Below, in pieces: positions 44,689-54,537 of a DNA stretch of 64,000 nt; position 1 is the stretch's first letter, and each line of letters opens with the position of its first letter. The translations under genes were made by a program, and so were the position numbers. The DNA is from Verrucomicrobiales bacterium (GTDB taxonomy: Bacteria; Verrucomicrobiota; Verrucomicrobiia; Limisphaerales; J093), in assembly GCA_024233215.1 (NCBI GenBank), contig JACKPW010000019.1, positions 1 through 64,000 of the forward strand. The letters run 5' to 3'. The notes under the pieces are model-generated. The model searched no databases. It was not told the DNA's origin and saw only the letters and a list, made by a program, of their open reading frames with translations.

Positions 44689-46650
44689 TCAGGCTTCGGG
44701 GGGACCGGCCAGCCGGTGGCGCACTCCTGCCAGCCACTCGATCTGGACCGGAAACAGATACTTGTCGCTGATCCGCTCCAGGGCTGTCCGGGCCGCGGCG
44801 TCATCCTGTCGTGCCAGCGCGATCTCGAGATCCACGAGAGCCCGCGCGGTCAGGGCGGGCGGACTGGTGGGCAGGGGCACTCCGGCCATGATTTGGGCGG
44901 CCTCCGCCCCGCGGCCTACCATTGCCAGGGCCTGGGCGTGGTTCAGGCGGGCCATGGGTGAATCCTGGTTGGCTTTCAGGTACTCCAGGGTAAGGCCCAC
45001 CGCCTCGTCCGGCCGCTGTCGGGTGATCAGCAATGCCACCGCATAGTTCAAGCGTCGCACCAGGTTGTCCGGTTCCAGTGCTCTGGCCTTCATGGCCGAC
45101 TTGAACACCAGCGCCTCGTCCTTCCTCAGCGAATACGCGGCTTCGAAAAGCAATTCCCAGTATCGGACCCGGCCTCCCAGCACTTCGTCGAGCGGCAGCA
45201 GGAGACGCTGCGCCTGATCCGGATACCCCTGCTGCAACATGACCGCCGCCACCTCCATCGCGACCGGCGGCGTAACGAATCCCTCCCGAATGGCCGCATC
45301 GAACATGGCCGCGGCGCTCGTCCGGTCGCCAAGCTCCACCGTGGCCCTGCCTTCGACGAACCAGCCGAACCCTCCCATCGTCGCATTCCCCTCCGGCAAC
45401 GCCCGGATGTCCCGCCCCATGCGTGCCAGTTCGGGCCACGCCTTCTGCCCAATGTAGAGATCACCCAGGAGCGCCCACAACGGCATGCAGAAGACCGCTG
45501 GTCCATCCCCGAGGGTCGGCCCGTACCGTTCGAGCAGCCTCCGGGCCGCCGCCGTGTCCCCCAGTTTGCTCAAGGCCAGGCCGTACTGCGCCACTTCCAA
45601 CGCGTTCCGCGGCGGGGTGGGGTGATTTCGGGCCAACTCCAGGGCTTCTTTCTGCCGATCGGCCTCCCGCAGCATCGTCCAATAGTCCACGTGATCCGCC
45701 ATCCGATCCCCTTGGAACCCCTCCAGACGTCCGAGCGCCTCCTGGTATCCGGCGAGGTCCTTGCGTTGTCGAGCCACCCGCAGCAAAAGCCGGTTGGCCA
45801 GCAGCCGCCGGTCCAACGTTTCCGCCGCCGCCTCCAGCTCGCGATGGCAGGACTCCGCCTCGGGCTCCTCCCCCCAACCCGCCATCCAGGCGGCATGATA
45901 CAACACCAGCACCGGGTCCGCCCGCGTCTCCTCCTCCGCCTTCCCCCACCACTCCCCAAACGCACTCGCATCCCCCGAGTTGAACATCGCCTTGGCCATC
46001 GCCCCGTACAACCCCGCCGGAATCTCCCGCTCCCCGGGCTCCAGCAACCGCAACACGGCATACGAATCCCCGACCGCATCATACACCCGCGCCGCCAGGA
46101 ACACGTCGTTCTGGTTGGTCCGGGACAACAGCAACAACCAGTCCGCGGTCTTCGTTGCCACCTGTGTCATGCGGTCGTCGTTCACGCCGGCGCTGACCAG
46201 CGTTTCCATGGCACGCCGCACCATGTTGAGGTTTCCCAGGTTGTTTTGGGCCGCACTCAGGTAGGCGCGTAGCGCCGCTTTCAGGTCTCCGTGGGCCAGG
46301 CTCCGCTCCGCACTCCGCCGCAGAGACCAGGCCTGCACATAATCCAGGACACTGATACGCACCACCGGTCGAAATCCAAGGGGCGTCGTCCGCCATACCT
46401 TGAGCAAAGAAAACCCGAACCCGCACACCGCCAGCAAGAGCAGGATCACAATGCCTGCCGACACCGGATTCAACAGGAGCAACCGCAGGACCGGCCGATG
46501 TCCCAACCGGTCGCTCACGCGCGCTCGCCAGGAGGAGGGCAGGGGCGCCACAACGGTTCCCCCGGTCGAAGCCGCACTCCGCCTTTCCTCGTCTTTCTGG
46601 GAAGCCGGCGCTTCAGGTGGCGTGTCTCGTTCCACGGGCGCCATTGTCAT
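44689..46650 (-). CDS. Membrane-anchored TPR protein, tandem paralogue 2
   Basis: Of 653 aa from the ATG at 46650 (ATG 46644 also possible). A charged N-terminus (RDTPPEAPASQKDEERR), the motif SWRARVSDRLGHRPVLRLL and a membrane helix (IVILLLLAVCGFGFSLL) precede RTTPLGFRPVVRISVLDY. The helical TPR-like body carries many blocks nearly identical to paralogue 1: QNNLGNLNMVRRAMETL, FQGDRMADHVDYW, LGDGPAVFCMPLWALLGDLY and MLQQGYPDQAQRLL. Spacing to paralogue 3 is 141 bp. The function is unknown. The duplications look recent for paralogues 1 and 2, given the long identical blocks. Confidence 0.82.
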   Translation of the reverse strand: MTMAPVERDTPPEAPASQKDEERRSAASTGGTVVAPLPSSWRARVSDRLGHRPVLRLLLLNPVSAGIVILLLLAVCGFGFSLLKVWRTTPLGFRPVVRISVLDYVQAWSLRRSAERSLAHGDLKAALRAYLSAAQNNLGNLNMVRRAMETLVSAGVNDDRMTQVATKTADWLLLLSRTNQNDVFLAARVYDAVGDSYAVLRLLEPGEREIPAGLYGAMAKAMFNSGDASAFGEWWGKAEEETRADPVLVLYHAAWMAGWGEEPEAESCHRELEAAAETLDRRLLANRLLLRVARQRKDLAGYQEALGRLEGFQGDRMADHVDYWTMLREADRQKEALELARNHPTPPRNALEVAQYGLALSKLGDTAAARRLLERYGPTLGDGPAVFCMPLWALLGDLYIGQKAWPELARMGRDIRALPEGNATMGGFGWFVEGRATVELGDRTSAAAMFDAAIREGFVTPPVAMEVAAVMLQQGYPDQAQRLLLPLDEVLGGRVRYWELLFEAAYSLRKDEALVFKSAMKARALEPDNLVRRLNYAVALLITRQRPDEAVGLTLEYLKANQDSPMARLNHAQALAMVGRGAEAAQIMAGVPLPTSPPALTARALVDLEIALARQDDAAARTALERISDKYLFPVQIEWLAGVRHRLAGPPEA

Positions 46651-46718
46651 CCTCTCCCGGCCGCCCGCAAGCGCCAATCCCGCCCCCGCCCTCCCACAAG
46701 CCGCCCCGGCACCCCGGG

Positions 46719-48698
46719 TCACTCGCTCACGGGCTCGCGGAAAGCCCCCCCCCCAAGCCGGCGACGGACCTCCTTCAACCACTCAAGCTGAGTGGGGAAC
46801 AGATACTCCTCACGGATCTGCGCCTGAGCCTTCCGCGCCGCCCCGTCATCCCGACGGGCCAGGGCAACCTCCAAATCGACCAGGGCCCGGGCCGTCTGCA
46901 GTTCGGGATCGATCGACGCCGGCATCTTCTCAAGAATCTGAGCGGCATCCGCCCCGCGCCCCACCATCGCCAGCGCATGGGCGTGATTCAGACGCGCCGT
47001 CGGAGACCCCGGGTTTGCGTCCGCATACTCCTTGGTGAACCGCACCGCGTCCCCCAGTCGCTGCCGGGTGGTCAGCAATGCCACGGCGTAGTTCACCCGA
47101 CGCGTCATGTTGTCCGGATCCAGGTCCATCGCCCTGCGGGCGGCCTTGAACAGCAGCGCTTCATCCTCCCGCTGGGCGTAGGCGGCTTCGAAGAGAATCT
47201 GCCAGTACCGCACCCGCTCCCCCAGCGTCTCCTCCAGCGGCTGCAGGAGCCGCTGAGCCTGCTCCGGATACCCCTGTTGCAGCATGACCGACGCCACTTC
47301 AAGGTCCATTTCCTCCGTCGAAAACCCCTCGTGGACCGCAGCATCGAACATCTGGCCCGCTGTCTCCCGATCCCCCAAGGCAACTGTCGCCCGCCCCTCG
47401 GCAAACCACCCGAACCCGCCCATGGTGGCGTTTCCGTAAGGAAGGGCCCGGATGTCCCGTCCCATCCGTGCCAACTCCGGCCAGGCCTGATCCGCGATGT
47501 AGAGGTCCCCCAGTAGGGCCCACAAGGGCATGCAAAAGACCGCCGGACCGTCGCCCAAGGTCGGACCGTATCGTTCGAGAACCTTACGGGCCGATTTCGT
47601 ATCTCCCAACTCGCTCAAGGCCACCCCATATTGCGCCACCTCTAGCGGGTGTCGGGGCGGATACGGGTACTCCCTTGCCTGTTTCAGGGCCTCCTCCATC
47701 CGGCCGGCCTCGCGGAGCATCTTCCAGTAATCGACATGATCCGCCATCCGGTCTCCCTGAAAGCGCTCCAACCGATCCAGAGCTTCGCCGTACTCGGCGA
47801 GGTCCTTCTGCTGTCGGGCCACCCGCAGCAGGAGGTGGTTCGCCAGAAACCTCCGGTCCAGCGTCACCGCCGCCGCCTCCAACTTCTGGAGCGCCGCCTC
47901 TTCCCCCCCGTTCACCCCCCAACCCGCCAGCCAGGCCGCATGATACAATTCCAGGACAGGATTGGCCTTCGCTGACTCGTCCGTCTTGTCCCACCACTCA
48001 CCGAAGGCGCCGGCATCCCCCGAGTTGAACTTCGCCTTCGCCATCACCCCGTACAACGACGTGGGAATCTCCCGTTCGCCGGTGTCCAGCAACCGCAATA
48101 CCGCATAGGAATCCCCGATCGCATCGTACACCCGCGCCGCCAGGAAAACGTCCCCCCGGTTGGTTCGGGACAGCAACATCAACCAATCTGCCGTCTTGCT
48201 CGCCCGCTCGGACATCGCTTCCGCGGTCGTTTCCCCGGCACTCACCAGCGTCTCCAGCGTCTGGCGCACCACCGTGATGTCCCCCAGGTTGTTCTGGGCC
48301 GCATTGAAATAGGCGCGCAGCGCTTCGTTCACCTGCCCCGCGGCAAGGTGTTTCTCGGCGCTCCTCCGGAGGGACCAGGCCTGCCCGTAATCCAACAGAC
48401 TGATCCGCACCACGGGACGGAACCCCGTCGGAGTGGTCCGCCACAGCTTGAGCACCGAGAACCCGAAAGCGAATACCCCCAGCAGCATCAGGATCAGGAT
48501 CCCCGCCGAAACCGGGTTCAGTACCAGGAGACGCATGATGGGACGATGATCGAGCCCGTCGCTGACCCGGCTGCGCCAGGAGGTGGGCGGCACTCCAACG
48601 ACGGTCTTGGGGTATCCCTCCACCCCGGGCACCGGAGGAACCTCCGTCGGGGTGGATTCGGCCGCCGGTTTTTTGGTGTCGTCATCCATCGCTCCCAT
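46719..48698 (-). CDS. Membrane-anchored TPR protein, tandem paralogue 1
   Basis: Of 659 aa from the ATG at 48698 (ATG 48689 also plausible). A Pro-rich N-terminus, the motif SWRSRVSDGLDHRPIMRLL and a membrane helix (ILILMLLGVFAFGFSVL) precede RTTPTGFRPVVRISLLDY, then a TPR-like body. It ends LFPTQLEWLKEVRRRLGGG, matching the tail of paralogue 2 (LFPVQIEWLAGVRHRL). The first of three consecutive paralogues (gap of 68 bp to the next), it diverges from the alpha/beta hydrolase gene upstream. A run of ten G residues on the coding strand lies near the 3' end (46748-46757), a site where sequencing or replication slippage would change the C-terminus. Confidence 0.82.
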   Translation of the reverse strand: MGAMDDDTKKPAAESTPTEVPPVPGVEGYPKTVVGVPPTSWRSRVSDGLDHRPIMRLLVLNPVSAGILILMLLGVFAFGFSVLKLWRTTPTGFRPVVRISLLDYGQAWSLRRSAEKHLAAGQVNEALRAYFNAAQNNLGDITVVRQTLETLVSAGETTAEAMSERASKTADWLMLLSRTNRGDVFLAARVYDAIGDSYAVLRLLDTGEREIPTSLYGVMAKAKFNSGDAGAFGEWWDKTDESAKANPVLELYHAAWLAGWGVNGGEEAALQKLEAAAVTLDRRFLANHLLLRVARQQKDLAEYGEALDRLERFQGDRMADHVDYWKMLREAGRMEEALKQAREYPYPPRHPLEVAQYGVALSELGDTKSARKVLERYGPTLGDGPAVFCMPLWALLGDLYIADQAWPELARMGRDIRALPYGNATMGGFGWFAEGRATVALGDRETAGQMFDAAVHEGFSTEEMDLEVASVMLQQGYPEQAQRLLQPLEETLGERVRYWQILFEAAYAQREDEALLFKAARRAMDLDPDNMTRRVNYAVALLTTRQRLGDAVRFTKEYADANPGSPTARLNHAHALAMVGRGADAAQILEKMPASIDPELQTARALVDLEVALARRDDGAARKAQAQIREEYLFPTQLEWLKEVRRRLGGGAFREPVSE

Positions 48699-48783
48699 TC
48701 TCGCTGACACCGTGTGATCTGCAAGCGCCAACCGCCCTCGATTCCGGCTGTTCGCAACCGCCGCGCCACCTTACAAACACCGG

Positions 48784-50031
48784 ATGCATGTTCATTTCAT
48801 CCGACGGATCCTCGCGGGAAGCGTGATCCTCTCCTGGGGGTTGGCGCCAGGCAGCGCCGGCTCCAAGGCCCTCTACGAGGAAGACCTGCTGGCTTCCATG
48901 GAACACCGTGTCCTCCAGTGGCAGCAGACCGAAGCCTACGTGCGGGCGCAGGAATCGGCGCCCCTCCATCCCCGCCCTTCACCCGGATCAACGCTCTCCC
49001 AGCAACCGGCTGAAGCCGAAACCGCCACTGCAGTTGACCCTCAATCCGACAACCGGGCCCGGTTTGGACGCCGCATCGGCTATCCCCCACCCGGGTTCCT
49101 CAGCCAATACGAGCTCCGCCTGGAAACCGTGGGCTCCGACACCGTCGCCACCTACCATCGATGTCGCATCCAGGTGACACCGGAACTCGAGACTTACGGG
49201 CTCTACATCGTGCCGCAGCCGGCAAGACCGGCCCGGCATCCTTCGGGAGCCATTCCCCCCTGTGGAACATTCACCCGCCATCGCCGTTGGGCGCCGCCGG
49301 AAAGCGAACGTGCCTCTTCCCTTCCCTTGGTCATCGCCCAGCACGGTGGCGGCGGCTATCCCGAACTGGCCACCTTCCGCGGGGGAGGCAACTACCACGA
49401 CCTGGTCCGCGGCGCAGTCGAGCAGGGATGGGCCGTCTTCGCCCCGCAACTCCTGTTCTACCCCTTTGGTGACCGGGACCACGGGACACCGATTCCGCCG
49501 GACGTGCGGGCGCGATTCGACACGCGACTGCGGCAACACGGCACCAGCCTGGCGGCGGTCGAGGTGCGCATGATCACGGCAGCCCTGGATGCCCTGCTGC
49601 AACGACCCGAACTCGATCCCGAACGGGTGGCGATGGTGGGGCTTTCCTATGGCGGCTTCTACACCCTCTACACCGCCGCCCTCGACCCTCGAATCGGGGC
49701 GGCCGCGTCGTCCTGTGCGTTCGTCGACTGGGGAACGCCGGCGGCGGATTTTGCAGCGCCCCAGGAATGGACGGCCGCCGGCGTGCTGAACGACGCCACC
49801 CCCGCCGCCCTGGCGGGGCTGATCTGCCCGCGGCCGCTGCTGATCCAGGCCGGCGTGCACGACCCCCTGTTCAAGATCGACCCTACACGCGAGATGGTGG
49901 CCGCCGCGGCCGGCGCCTACGAGCGCCTCGGCGGATCCGGCCGACTCGAGTTCGTCGAGTTCAAGGGAGGACACGAATTCCACGGCAAACCCGTGTGGGA
50001 CTTCTTCCGTCGAAGCTGGGCCGCCCGCTGA
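48784..50031 (+). CDS. Exported alpha/beta-hydrolase, prolyl-oligopeptidase/DLH-like
   Basis: Of 415 aa. A signal-like N-terminus (IRRILAGSVILSWGLAPGSA) is followed by a long linker and the hydrolase core. The nucleophile elbow is GLSYGGFYT, the acid lies in QAGVHDPLFK, and the histidine in FKGGHEFHGK, a complete triad. The fold resembles dienelactone-hydrolase and acyl-aminoacyl-peptidase relatives of the abhydrolase superfamily. Ester or peptide substrates are possible; carbohydrate acetyl-esterase is an alternative given the rhamnosidase next door, but is only suggested by context. It diverges from the TPR cluster with a gap of about 85 bp. Confidence 0.8.
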   Translation: MHVHFIRRILAGSVILSWGLAPGSAGSKALYEEDLLASMEHRVLQWQQTEAYVRAQESAPLHPRPSPGSTLSQQPAEAETATAVDPQSDNRARFGRRIGYPPPGFLSQYELRLETVGSDTVATYHRCRIQVTPELETYGLYIVPQPARPARHPSGAIPPCGTFTRHRRWAPPESERASSLPLVIAQHGGGGYPELATFRGGGNYHDLVRGAVEQGWAVFAPQLLFYPFGDRDHGTPIPPDVRARFDTRLRQHGTSLAAVEVRMITAALDALLQRPELDPERVAMVGLSYGGFYTLYTAALDPRIGAAASSCAFVDWGTPAADFAAPQEWTAAGVLNDATPAALAGLICPRPLLIQAGVHDPLFKIDPTREMVAAAAGAYERLGGSGRLEFVEFKGGHEFHGKPVWDFFRRSWAAR

Positions 50032-50143
50032 ACCGAAGCTCCCGAACTCGATCGGCCGCGGGCCGCATCGCCGCCCCCATCCCCCCGGCCTCGGCGCCGC
50101 TGCGAGGTTCCTGCGGGAGTGCCCCCACGCCCCCACCGCCGGG

Positions 50144-53059
50144 TCACTCGGTCAGCTCCACCGCGAATCGATAGCTTCCCGAGCCGATCCCCACCGCCAC
50201 GCGCCCATCCCGAAGTCCGAGGAAGGAGACCTGCGGAGCCTCTCCCAGCAGCTTGTCACCCTCGGTGATGGCGTGGGGGTCGGCGGTTGGCAGCAACACC
50301 GTCGCAGAGACGTTCGCCGGCACCTCGAACTTGCAGAGCAGCCGTGCATCCTCCCGTCGCCACTCGCTGGCGATCCGGCCCCGGAGGCTGTCCTCCCGGG
50401 CCATGGCCCAGTGGATGACCTCAGATTCCGGGTTGCTTCGTGGGGTGGGAGGGGCCGGTCGGAACAGGATCCGCTTGAATCCCGGCCCATCGCTGCGAAT
50501 GCCCGCCAGGTCGCGGAACATCCATTCCGCCACCGCGCCGAACGAGTAGTGGCTGAAGGAGTTCATGGAGGCGTTCTGGCTTCCGTTCTCGCCATTGAAA
50601 CCATGTTCCACCGTGTAGCTGTCCCAGCGTTCCCAAACCGTGGTGGCGCCGTTGACCACCTCGTAGCCCCAGGAAGGGAAGCGCCGGCTCTGGAACAGGC
50701 GCACCGCGAGATCGTGGTAACTGTTCGCGGACAGCACCGGCAACAACGGCTTGGTCCCAAGGAACCCGGTCGCCATTCGGAAATCGTTCTGGGCGATCTT
50801 CGCGACGAGCCGCTCCGCGATAACCCGATTCCGCTCAGGCAGGACCATCCCCATGTCCAGCGCAAGCACGTGGGCGGTCTGCGTGTCAATCTTCAGCGCT
50901 CCCCCTTCGTCGAGGTATTCCTTCCGGAATGCCTCGGCGACGGCACGGAGCCGGGACCGGTAGTCCCGCGCCTCGACCGGCCGGCCAATGGCCTCCGCCA
51001 TCTCCGCCATCATCCGGCAATCCTGGGCGTGGTAGCAGGTGTCGATGTATTCCACCGGCGTGGTTTCATTCACGTTCAGCCAGTCCCCCCAAGGGTTGCC
51101 GAGCGAGGTACCCAATCCCTCCGGCGTGGTCGTGGCCTGCCGCCAGGCCATGAACCGGGTCATCGAGTCCCAGTGCCGCTCAATCACCGTGGTGTCGCCA
51201 TAGAGCCGCCAGACGGTCCAGGGACAAATGATCCCCGCGTCCGTCCAGGCCGTGCCAAAGTTCTTCCCCGGCGAACCGTGCCCCATCGGGTAGGGGCAGT
51301 AGTCGGGATACGCACCGTAGGCCAACTGCGCTTCCTCCAGATCATCCAGCCATTTCGTGAAAAAGGCGGAGACATCGGCATTGCAGCCGGCGGTCCCGAT
51401 GTAGATCTGGGCATCGCCCATCCAGCCCAACCGCTCGTCCCGTTGCGGACAGTCGGTCGGCACCTCGATAAAGTTCGCCCGCTGCGTCCATTGGGTGTTC
51501 TTCCAGAACCGCGTGAGCACTTCATCCGAACACGCGAACTCCCCGGTCATCGGCGTGTCGTTGTGCAGGACCAACCCGGTCACGGCATCGGGACCGGGCG
51601 CCTCCGCCAGTCCGGTGATCTCGACGTAACGGAAACCGTGATAGGTGAACCGAGGTTGCCAGACCTCCCCTTCCTCATCCCCGCGCAACGTGTAGAAATC
51701 CGTCGCCCGCGCCCGCCGGAGGTTCTCGGTCATGAGCCGCCCATCAGGATGAAGCATTTCGCCATAACGAATCTTGAGCCGGGCACCGCGTTCCCCCTTC
51801 ACGCGCAACCGGACGATCCCGGCGAAATTCTGCCCCAGATCGAAAATGTAGACGCCCGCGACAGGCTCGGTAATGGCCCGGGCCGGCAGTTCGCCGGTCA
51901 CCCGGATCGGCGGGGCGGAGTAGGCCTGCAGCTTCGCCGGCGCCTGAAAGCCCAGGTCCACCTCGCGCGTGCCGCGATTGTCGTAGAAGACCGCCGGCAC
52001 GCTGCCGTTTCCAACCGCCGGCACGGCGCCTTCCCAGGTCCACCCTCCGGGTTGATGGTCTGCCCGACACCAGGTGCCATCCTCCAGGCGTGCATCGTAC
52101 GCCTCACCCATGATCAGGTCGGCCTCACGGAACGGACCCTCATGCGACACCTGCCAGCGATCGTCCGTCCCGATCACCTGGACCCGTCCGCTGACATACT
52201 CGATCTCCAACTGCGCCAGCAGGGCGGGCGTCTTGCCGTACATGTTCCGCCCGGTCTGGAATGGCCCCTGGCCCACCAACAGGCCATATCCCACATAGCC
52301 GGCATACCAGCCATCGGCCAGGATGGCCCCGATGCAATTCTCCCCCGGCTGCAACAGACCGGTGACGTCGTGCGTCCGGTAGTAGCCGCGCTGGTGGTAG
52401 TCCGCCCAACCCGACTCGAACAGCGCATCACCGATACGCTCCCCGTTGAGATGGCACTCCGCCAGACCCAGGGCACTAAAGTAAAGGGTCGCCCGCTTCA
52501 CCTCGCTCCGGGGTGGCAACACGAACTTCTGCCGGTAATGCCGGGCGGGCGGCAGATGGAGCTCCGCCCGGTTGGTGTGCAGCGGTTCCTCATCCCGGAA
52601 GGCGATCCACTCCGCCGACCAGTCCTCGGGCTCCAACAGTCCCATCGACCAGTGCGCCACCTCGCTCCAGTCGGACGACCGCCCCTCGCGATCCCAGACC
52701 ATCACGCGCCAAAAACATTCCTGGCGCGACTCGAGAGCCCCCCCGGAGTAGGGCACGTTCACGGTCTGGTCGCTTTGCAGGATCCCGCTGTCCCACAGGT
52801 TTCCCTCGCCCGCCCTCGCTCCCGCCTCGGTGCTCGCCACGATGATCCGATACGCTGTCTGGCGCTGACCCCGTTCGTCGGAGGCCACCTGCCAGGTGAG
52901 CCGCGGTCGGACGGCATCGATTCCCAGAGGGTTCTCCAGGTATTCCGTGCGGAGTCCGCTGACACTCAGGCCGGCCCCGAACAGGGCGGGGACGGTCCCG
53001 AGGATTCCGCCGGTGACGAGCCAGCCGATGAGGAGGAAGGAACGGTTGCGGTGCTTCAT
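50144..53059 (-). CDS. Alpha-L-rhamnosidase, glycoside hydrolase family 78
   Basis: Of 971 aa from the ATG at 53059. The signal region (FLLIGWLVTGGILGTVPAL) is followed by the family's N-terminal beta domains (LRTEYLENPLGIDAVRPRL and the carbohydrate-binding-like part). The catalytic six-hairpin domain contains DCPQRDERLGWMGDAQIY with the Asp/Glu-rich active-site region, and the C-terminal beta domain has FNGENGSQNASMNSFSHYSFG. The enzyme cleaves terminal alpha-L-rhamnose from plant or microbial polysaccharides such as rhamnogalacturonan, which fits with the pectate lyase at the other end of the window. Exported, probably to the periplasm or the cell surface. Confidence 0.92.
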   Translation of the reverse strand: MKHRNRSFLLIGWLVTGGILGTVPALFGAGLSVSGLRTEYLENPLGIDAVRPRLTWQVASDERGQRQTAYRIIVASTEAGARAGEGNLWDSGILQSDQTVNVPYSGGALESRQECFWRVMVWDREGRSSDWSEVAHWSMGLLEPEDWSAEWIAFRDEEPLHTNRAELHLPPARHYRQKFVLPPRSEVKRATLYFSALGLAECHLNGERIGDALFESGWADYHQRGYYRTHDVTGLLQPGENCIGAILADGWYAGYVGYGLLVGQGPFQTGRNMYGKTPALLAQLEIEYVSGRVQVIGTDDRWQVSHEGPFREADLIMGEAYDARLEDGTWCRADHQPGGWTWEGAVPAVGNGSVPAVFYDNRGTREVDLGFQAPAKLQAYSAPPIRVTGELPARAITEPVAGVYIFDLGQNFAGIVRLRVKGERGARLKIRYGEMLHPDGRLMTENLRRARATDFYTLRGDEEGEVWQPRFTYHGFRYVEITGLAEAPGPDAVTGLVLHNDTPMTGEFACSDEVLTRFWKNTQWTQRANFIEVPTDCPQRDERLGWMGDAQIYIGTAGCNADVSAFFTKWLDDLEEAQLAYGAYPDYCPYPMGHGSPGKNFGTAWTDAGIICPWTVWRLYGDTTVIERHWDSMTRFMAWRQATTTPEGLGTSLGNPWGDWLNVNETTPVEYIDTCYHAQDCRMMAEMAEAIGRPVEARDYRSRLRAVAEAFRKEYLDEGGALKIDTQTAHVLALDMGMVLPERNRVIAERLVAKIAQNDFRMATGFLGTKPLLPVLSANSYHDLAVRLFQSRRFPSWGYEVVNGATTVWERWDSYTVEHGFNGENGSQNASMNSFSHYSFGAVAEWMFRDLAGIRSDGPGFKRILFRPAPPTPRSNPESEVIHWAMAREDSLRGRIASEWRREDARLLCKFEVPANVSATVLLPTADPHAITEGDKLLGEAPQVSFLGLRDGRVAVGIGSGSYRFAVELTE

Positions 53060-53135
53060 GTGATGCGCTCCATTGAGCGCTGCGACCCCGCACCCCGGCA
53101 AGCCCTTTACGCGTCGGCGGTCCTTCCCACCCCAC

Positions 53136-53217
53136 CCCGTGGCGGCGAACCGGCGTTCGCCGGGCCTGTGAAGGGAGAAAGAGCAGCTCCGGCGAATGCC
53201 AATCCGCCGCCACGGGA
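53136..53217. repeat. Inverted pair of REP-like units (family A)
   Basis: GTGGCGGCGAACCGGCGTTC (53140-53159, flanked by CCCC) faces the near-inverted unit ending GATCCGCCGCCAC-like at 53190-53217 (CCGGCGAATGCC, then CCGCCGCCACGGG). The long arms could fold as a hairpin past the end of atpC. No T-run follows. Confidence 0.65.
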
Positions 53218-53229
53218 AGGTGGTGGACC

Positions 53230-53640
53230 TCAGAGCCGGGGCCGGCGTTTGATCTTGAGCTGGGCCAGCGAGTGGGCCAACGACGCCTGCACCAGCGAGG
53301 TTTCCTCCGGCGAGAGTTTTTCCTTCAGGCGTGCCTCGGCCCGTTGCCGCGCTTCCTCCGCCTTGACCTCGTCCAGATAGGCCTCGTCGGTGGCGAACAC
53401 CGTGAGCACCGAGACCGCGTTTCCCGTCACATCCGCGCAGCCCCGGGTGACGAGGATGCGGTCCTCCTCAGGGCCCCGCCGGGCGATGATTTCGCCCTCT
53501 CCCAGGAGCGTCATCAGCGGCGCGTGATGCGGGAAGATCCCCAGCTCACCATCCGCACCGGGAAGGCAGACCATGTCCACGTCGCGGGCATAGACCTGGC
53601 CCTCGGGAGTGACGATTTCGAGTTTGAGCGTGGCAGCCAT
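53230..53640 (-). CDS. atpC: F-type ATP synthase epsilon subunit
   Basis: Of 136 aa, normal length. The N-terminal beta domain has LEIVTPEGQVYARDVDMVCL and PGADGELGIFPHHAPLMTLL, the standard signature; the C-terminal helical hairpin (QRAEARLKEKLSPEETSLVQ) is present. Epsilon forms part of the central stalk and regulates hydrolysis. Its start is 12 bp downstream of the gamma stop. In most bacteria the beta gene atpD lies between gamma and epsilon; here the two are adjacent and no atpD is anywhere in the window. The REP-like pair follows its stop. Confidence 0.93.
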   Translation of the reverse strand: MAATLKLEIVTPEGQVYARDVDMVCLPGADGELGIFPHHAPLMTLLGEGEIIARRGPEEDRILVTRGCADVTGNAVSVLTVFATDEAYLDEVKAEEARQRAEARLKEKLSPEETSLVQASLAHSLAQLKIKRRPRL

Positions 53641-53652
53641 GGGCCGGAACGG

Positions 53653-54525
53653 TTAGCTGATGGCGAGTTGGGCGACCGAAATGTCCAGCAACTCGGTGGT
53701 GATGCCCGCCTGCCGGATCTTGTTGTACGTCAGCGTCAGGTCCTTGATGAGCTGGTCCGCATTCTCGGTGGCGTTCTTCATCGCCACCATGCGGGCGCTG
53801 TGCTCGCTGGCCTTGGTTTCGAGCATCAACTGCAGGATCTGAAAATCCAGGAACCAGCGCAAAAGCCCGTTCATGACCTCGCTGGCGCCGGGTTCAAACA
53901 GGTAATCGACCTCGGTCGGGTTCCCGCCCTTTTCGCCGTCCTGCCCCGCGCCGCCCTCCTCCCAGAGGCACTCCATGGGCAGGAGAACCTGCGCCTTGGG
54001 TTGCTGGGTGAGCGTGTTGATGAACTTGGGATACAACACCTCCACGCGATCGACTTCACGCTCGGTGAAGATTCGCTTGGCGGCGTTCGCAATGGTCATC
54101 GCATCGCTGAAGGTGGGAACATCGGCGAAGCTGAATTCCGCCGCCAGGTTGCGTCGCGTCCGGGCGAGGAACTGGGCACCCTTCCGTCCGGCGGCAATGA
54201 ACACCGTGGACTCGCGGTCATACTTCGCGGCCTCCCGCATGAGATAGGCATTCAAGCCCCCGCAGAGGCCCTTGTCGGTCGTGATGAGGATCACGGCACG
54301 ACGACGCACTTCCCGCTCCTCCAGCAACGGGTGTTCGTAATCCTCGAGGCTGCGGGCCGCGTTGGCCAGGATGCGAATGGCCCGGTCGGCAAACGGCCGG
54401 CCGTTCACCGCGGCGTCCTGCGCCTTGCGCATCTTGGACGCGGCCACCGTTTGCATGGCCTTGGTGATCTGGGCCGTGTTCTTAACCGAGCGGATTCGCC
54501 GGCGTATGTTGCGCGTGCTGGGCAT
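53653..54525 (-). CDS. atpG: F-type ATP synthase gamma subunit
   Basis: Of 290 aa, full length. The N-terminal helix (NIRRRIRSVKNTAQITKAMQ) and the signature VILITTDKGLCGGLNAYL identify gamma. The C-terminal helix ends with ELLDISVAQLAIS, following KDLTLTYNKIRQAGITTELL. A Gly/Asp-rich insertion near residue 200 (EEGGAGQDGEKGG) is longer than usual. Gamma is the rotor of the F1 part and contacts beta. Its gene starts 12 bp after the alpha stop, so translation is tightly coupled. Confidence 0.94.
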   Translation of the reverse strand: MPSTRNIRRRIRSVKNTAQITKAMQTVAASKMRKAQDAAVNGRPFADRAIRILANAARSLEDYEHPLLEEREVRRRAVILITTDKGLCGGLNAYLMREAAKYDRESTVFIAAGRKGAQFLARTRRNLAAEFSFADVPTFSDAMTIANAAKRIFTEREVDRVEVLYPKFINTLTQQPKAQVLLPMECLWEEGGAGQDGEKGGNPTEVDYLFEPGASEVMNGLLRWFLDFQILQLMLETKASEHSARMVAMKNATENADQLIKDLTLTYNKIRQAGITTELLDISVAQLAIS

Positions 54526-54537
54526 GGAACACCCGGG

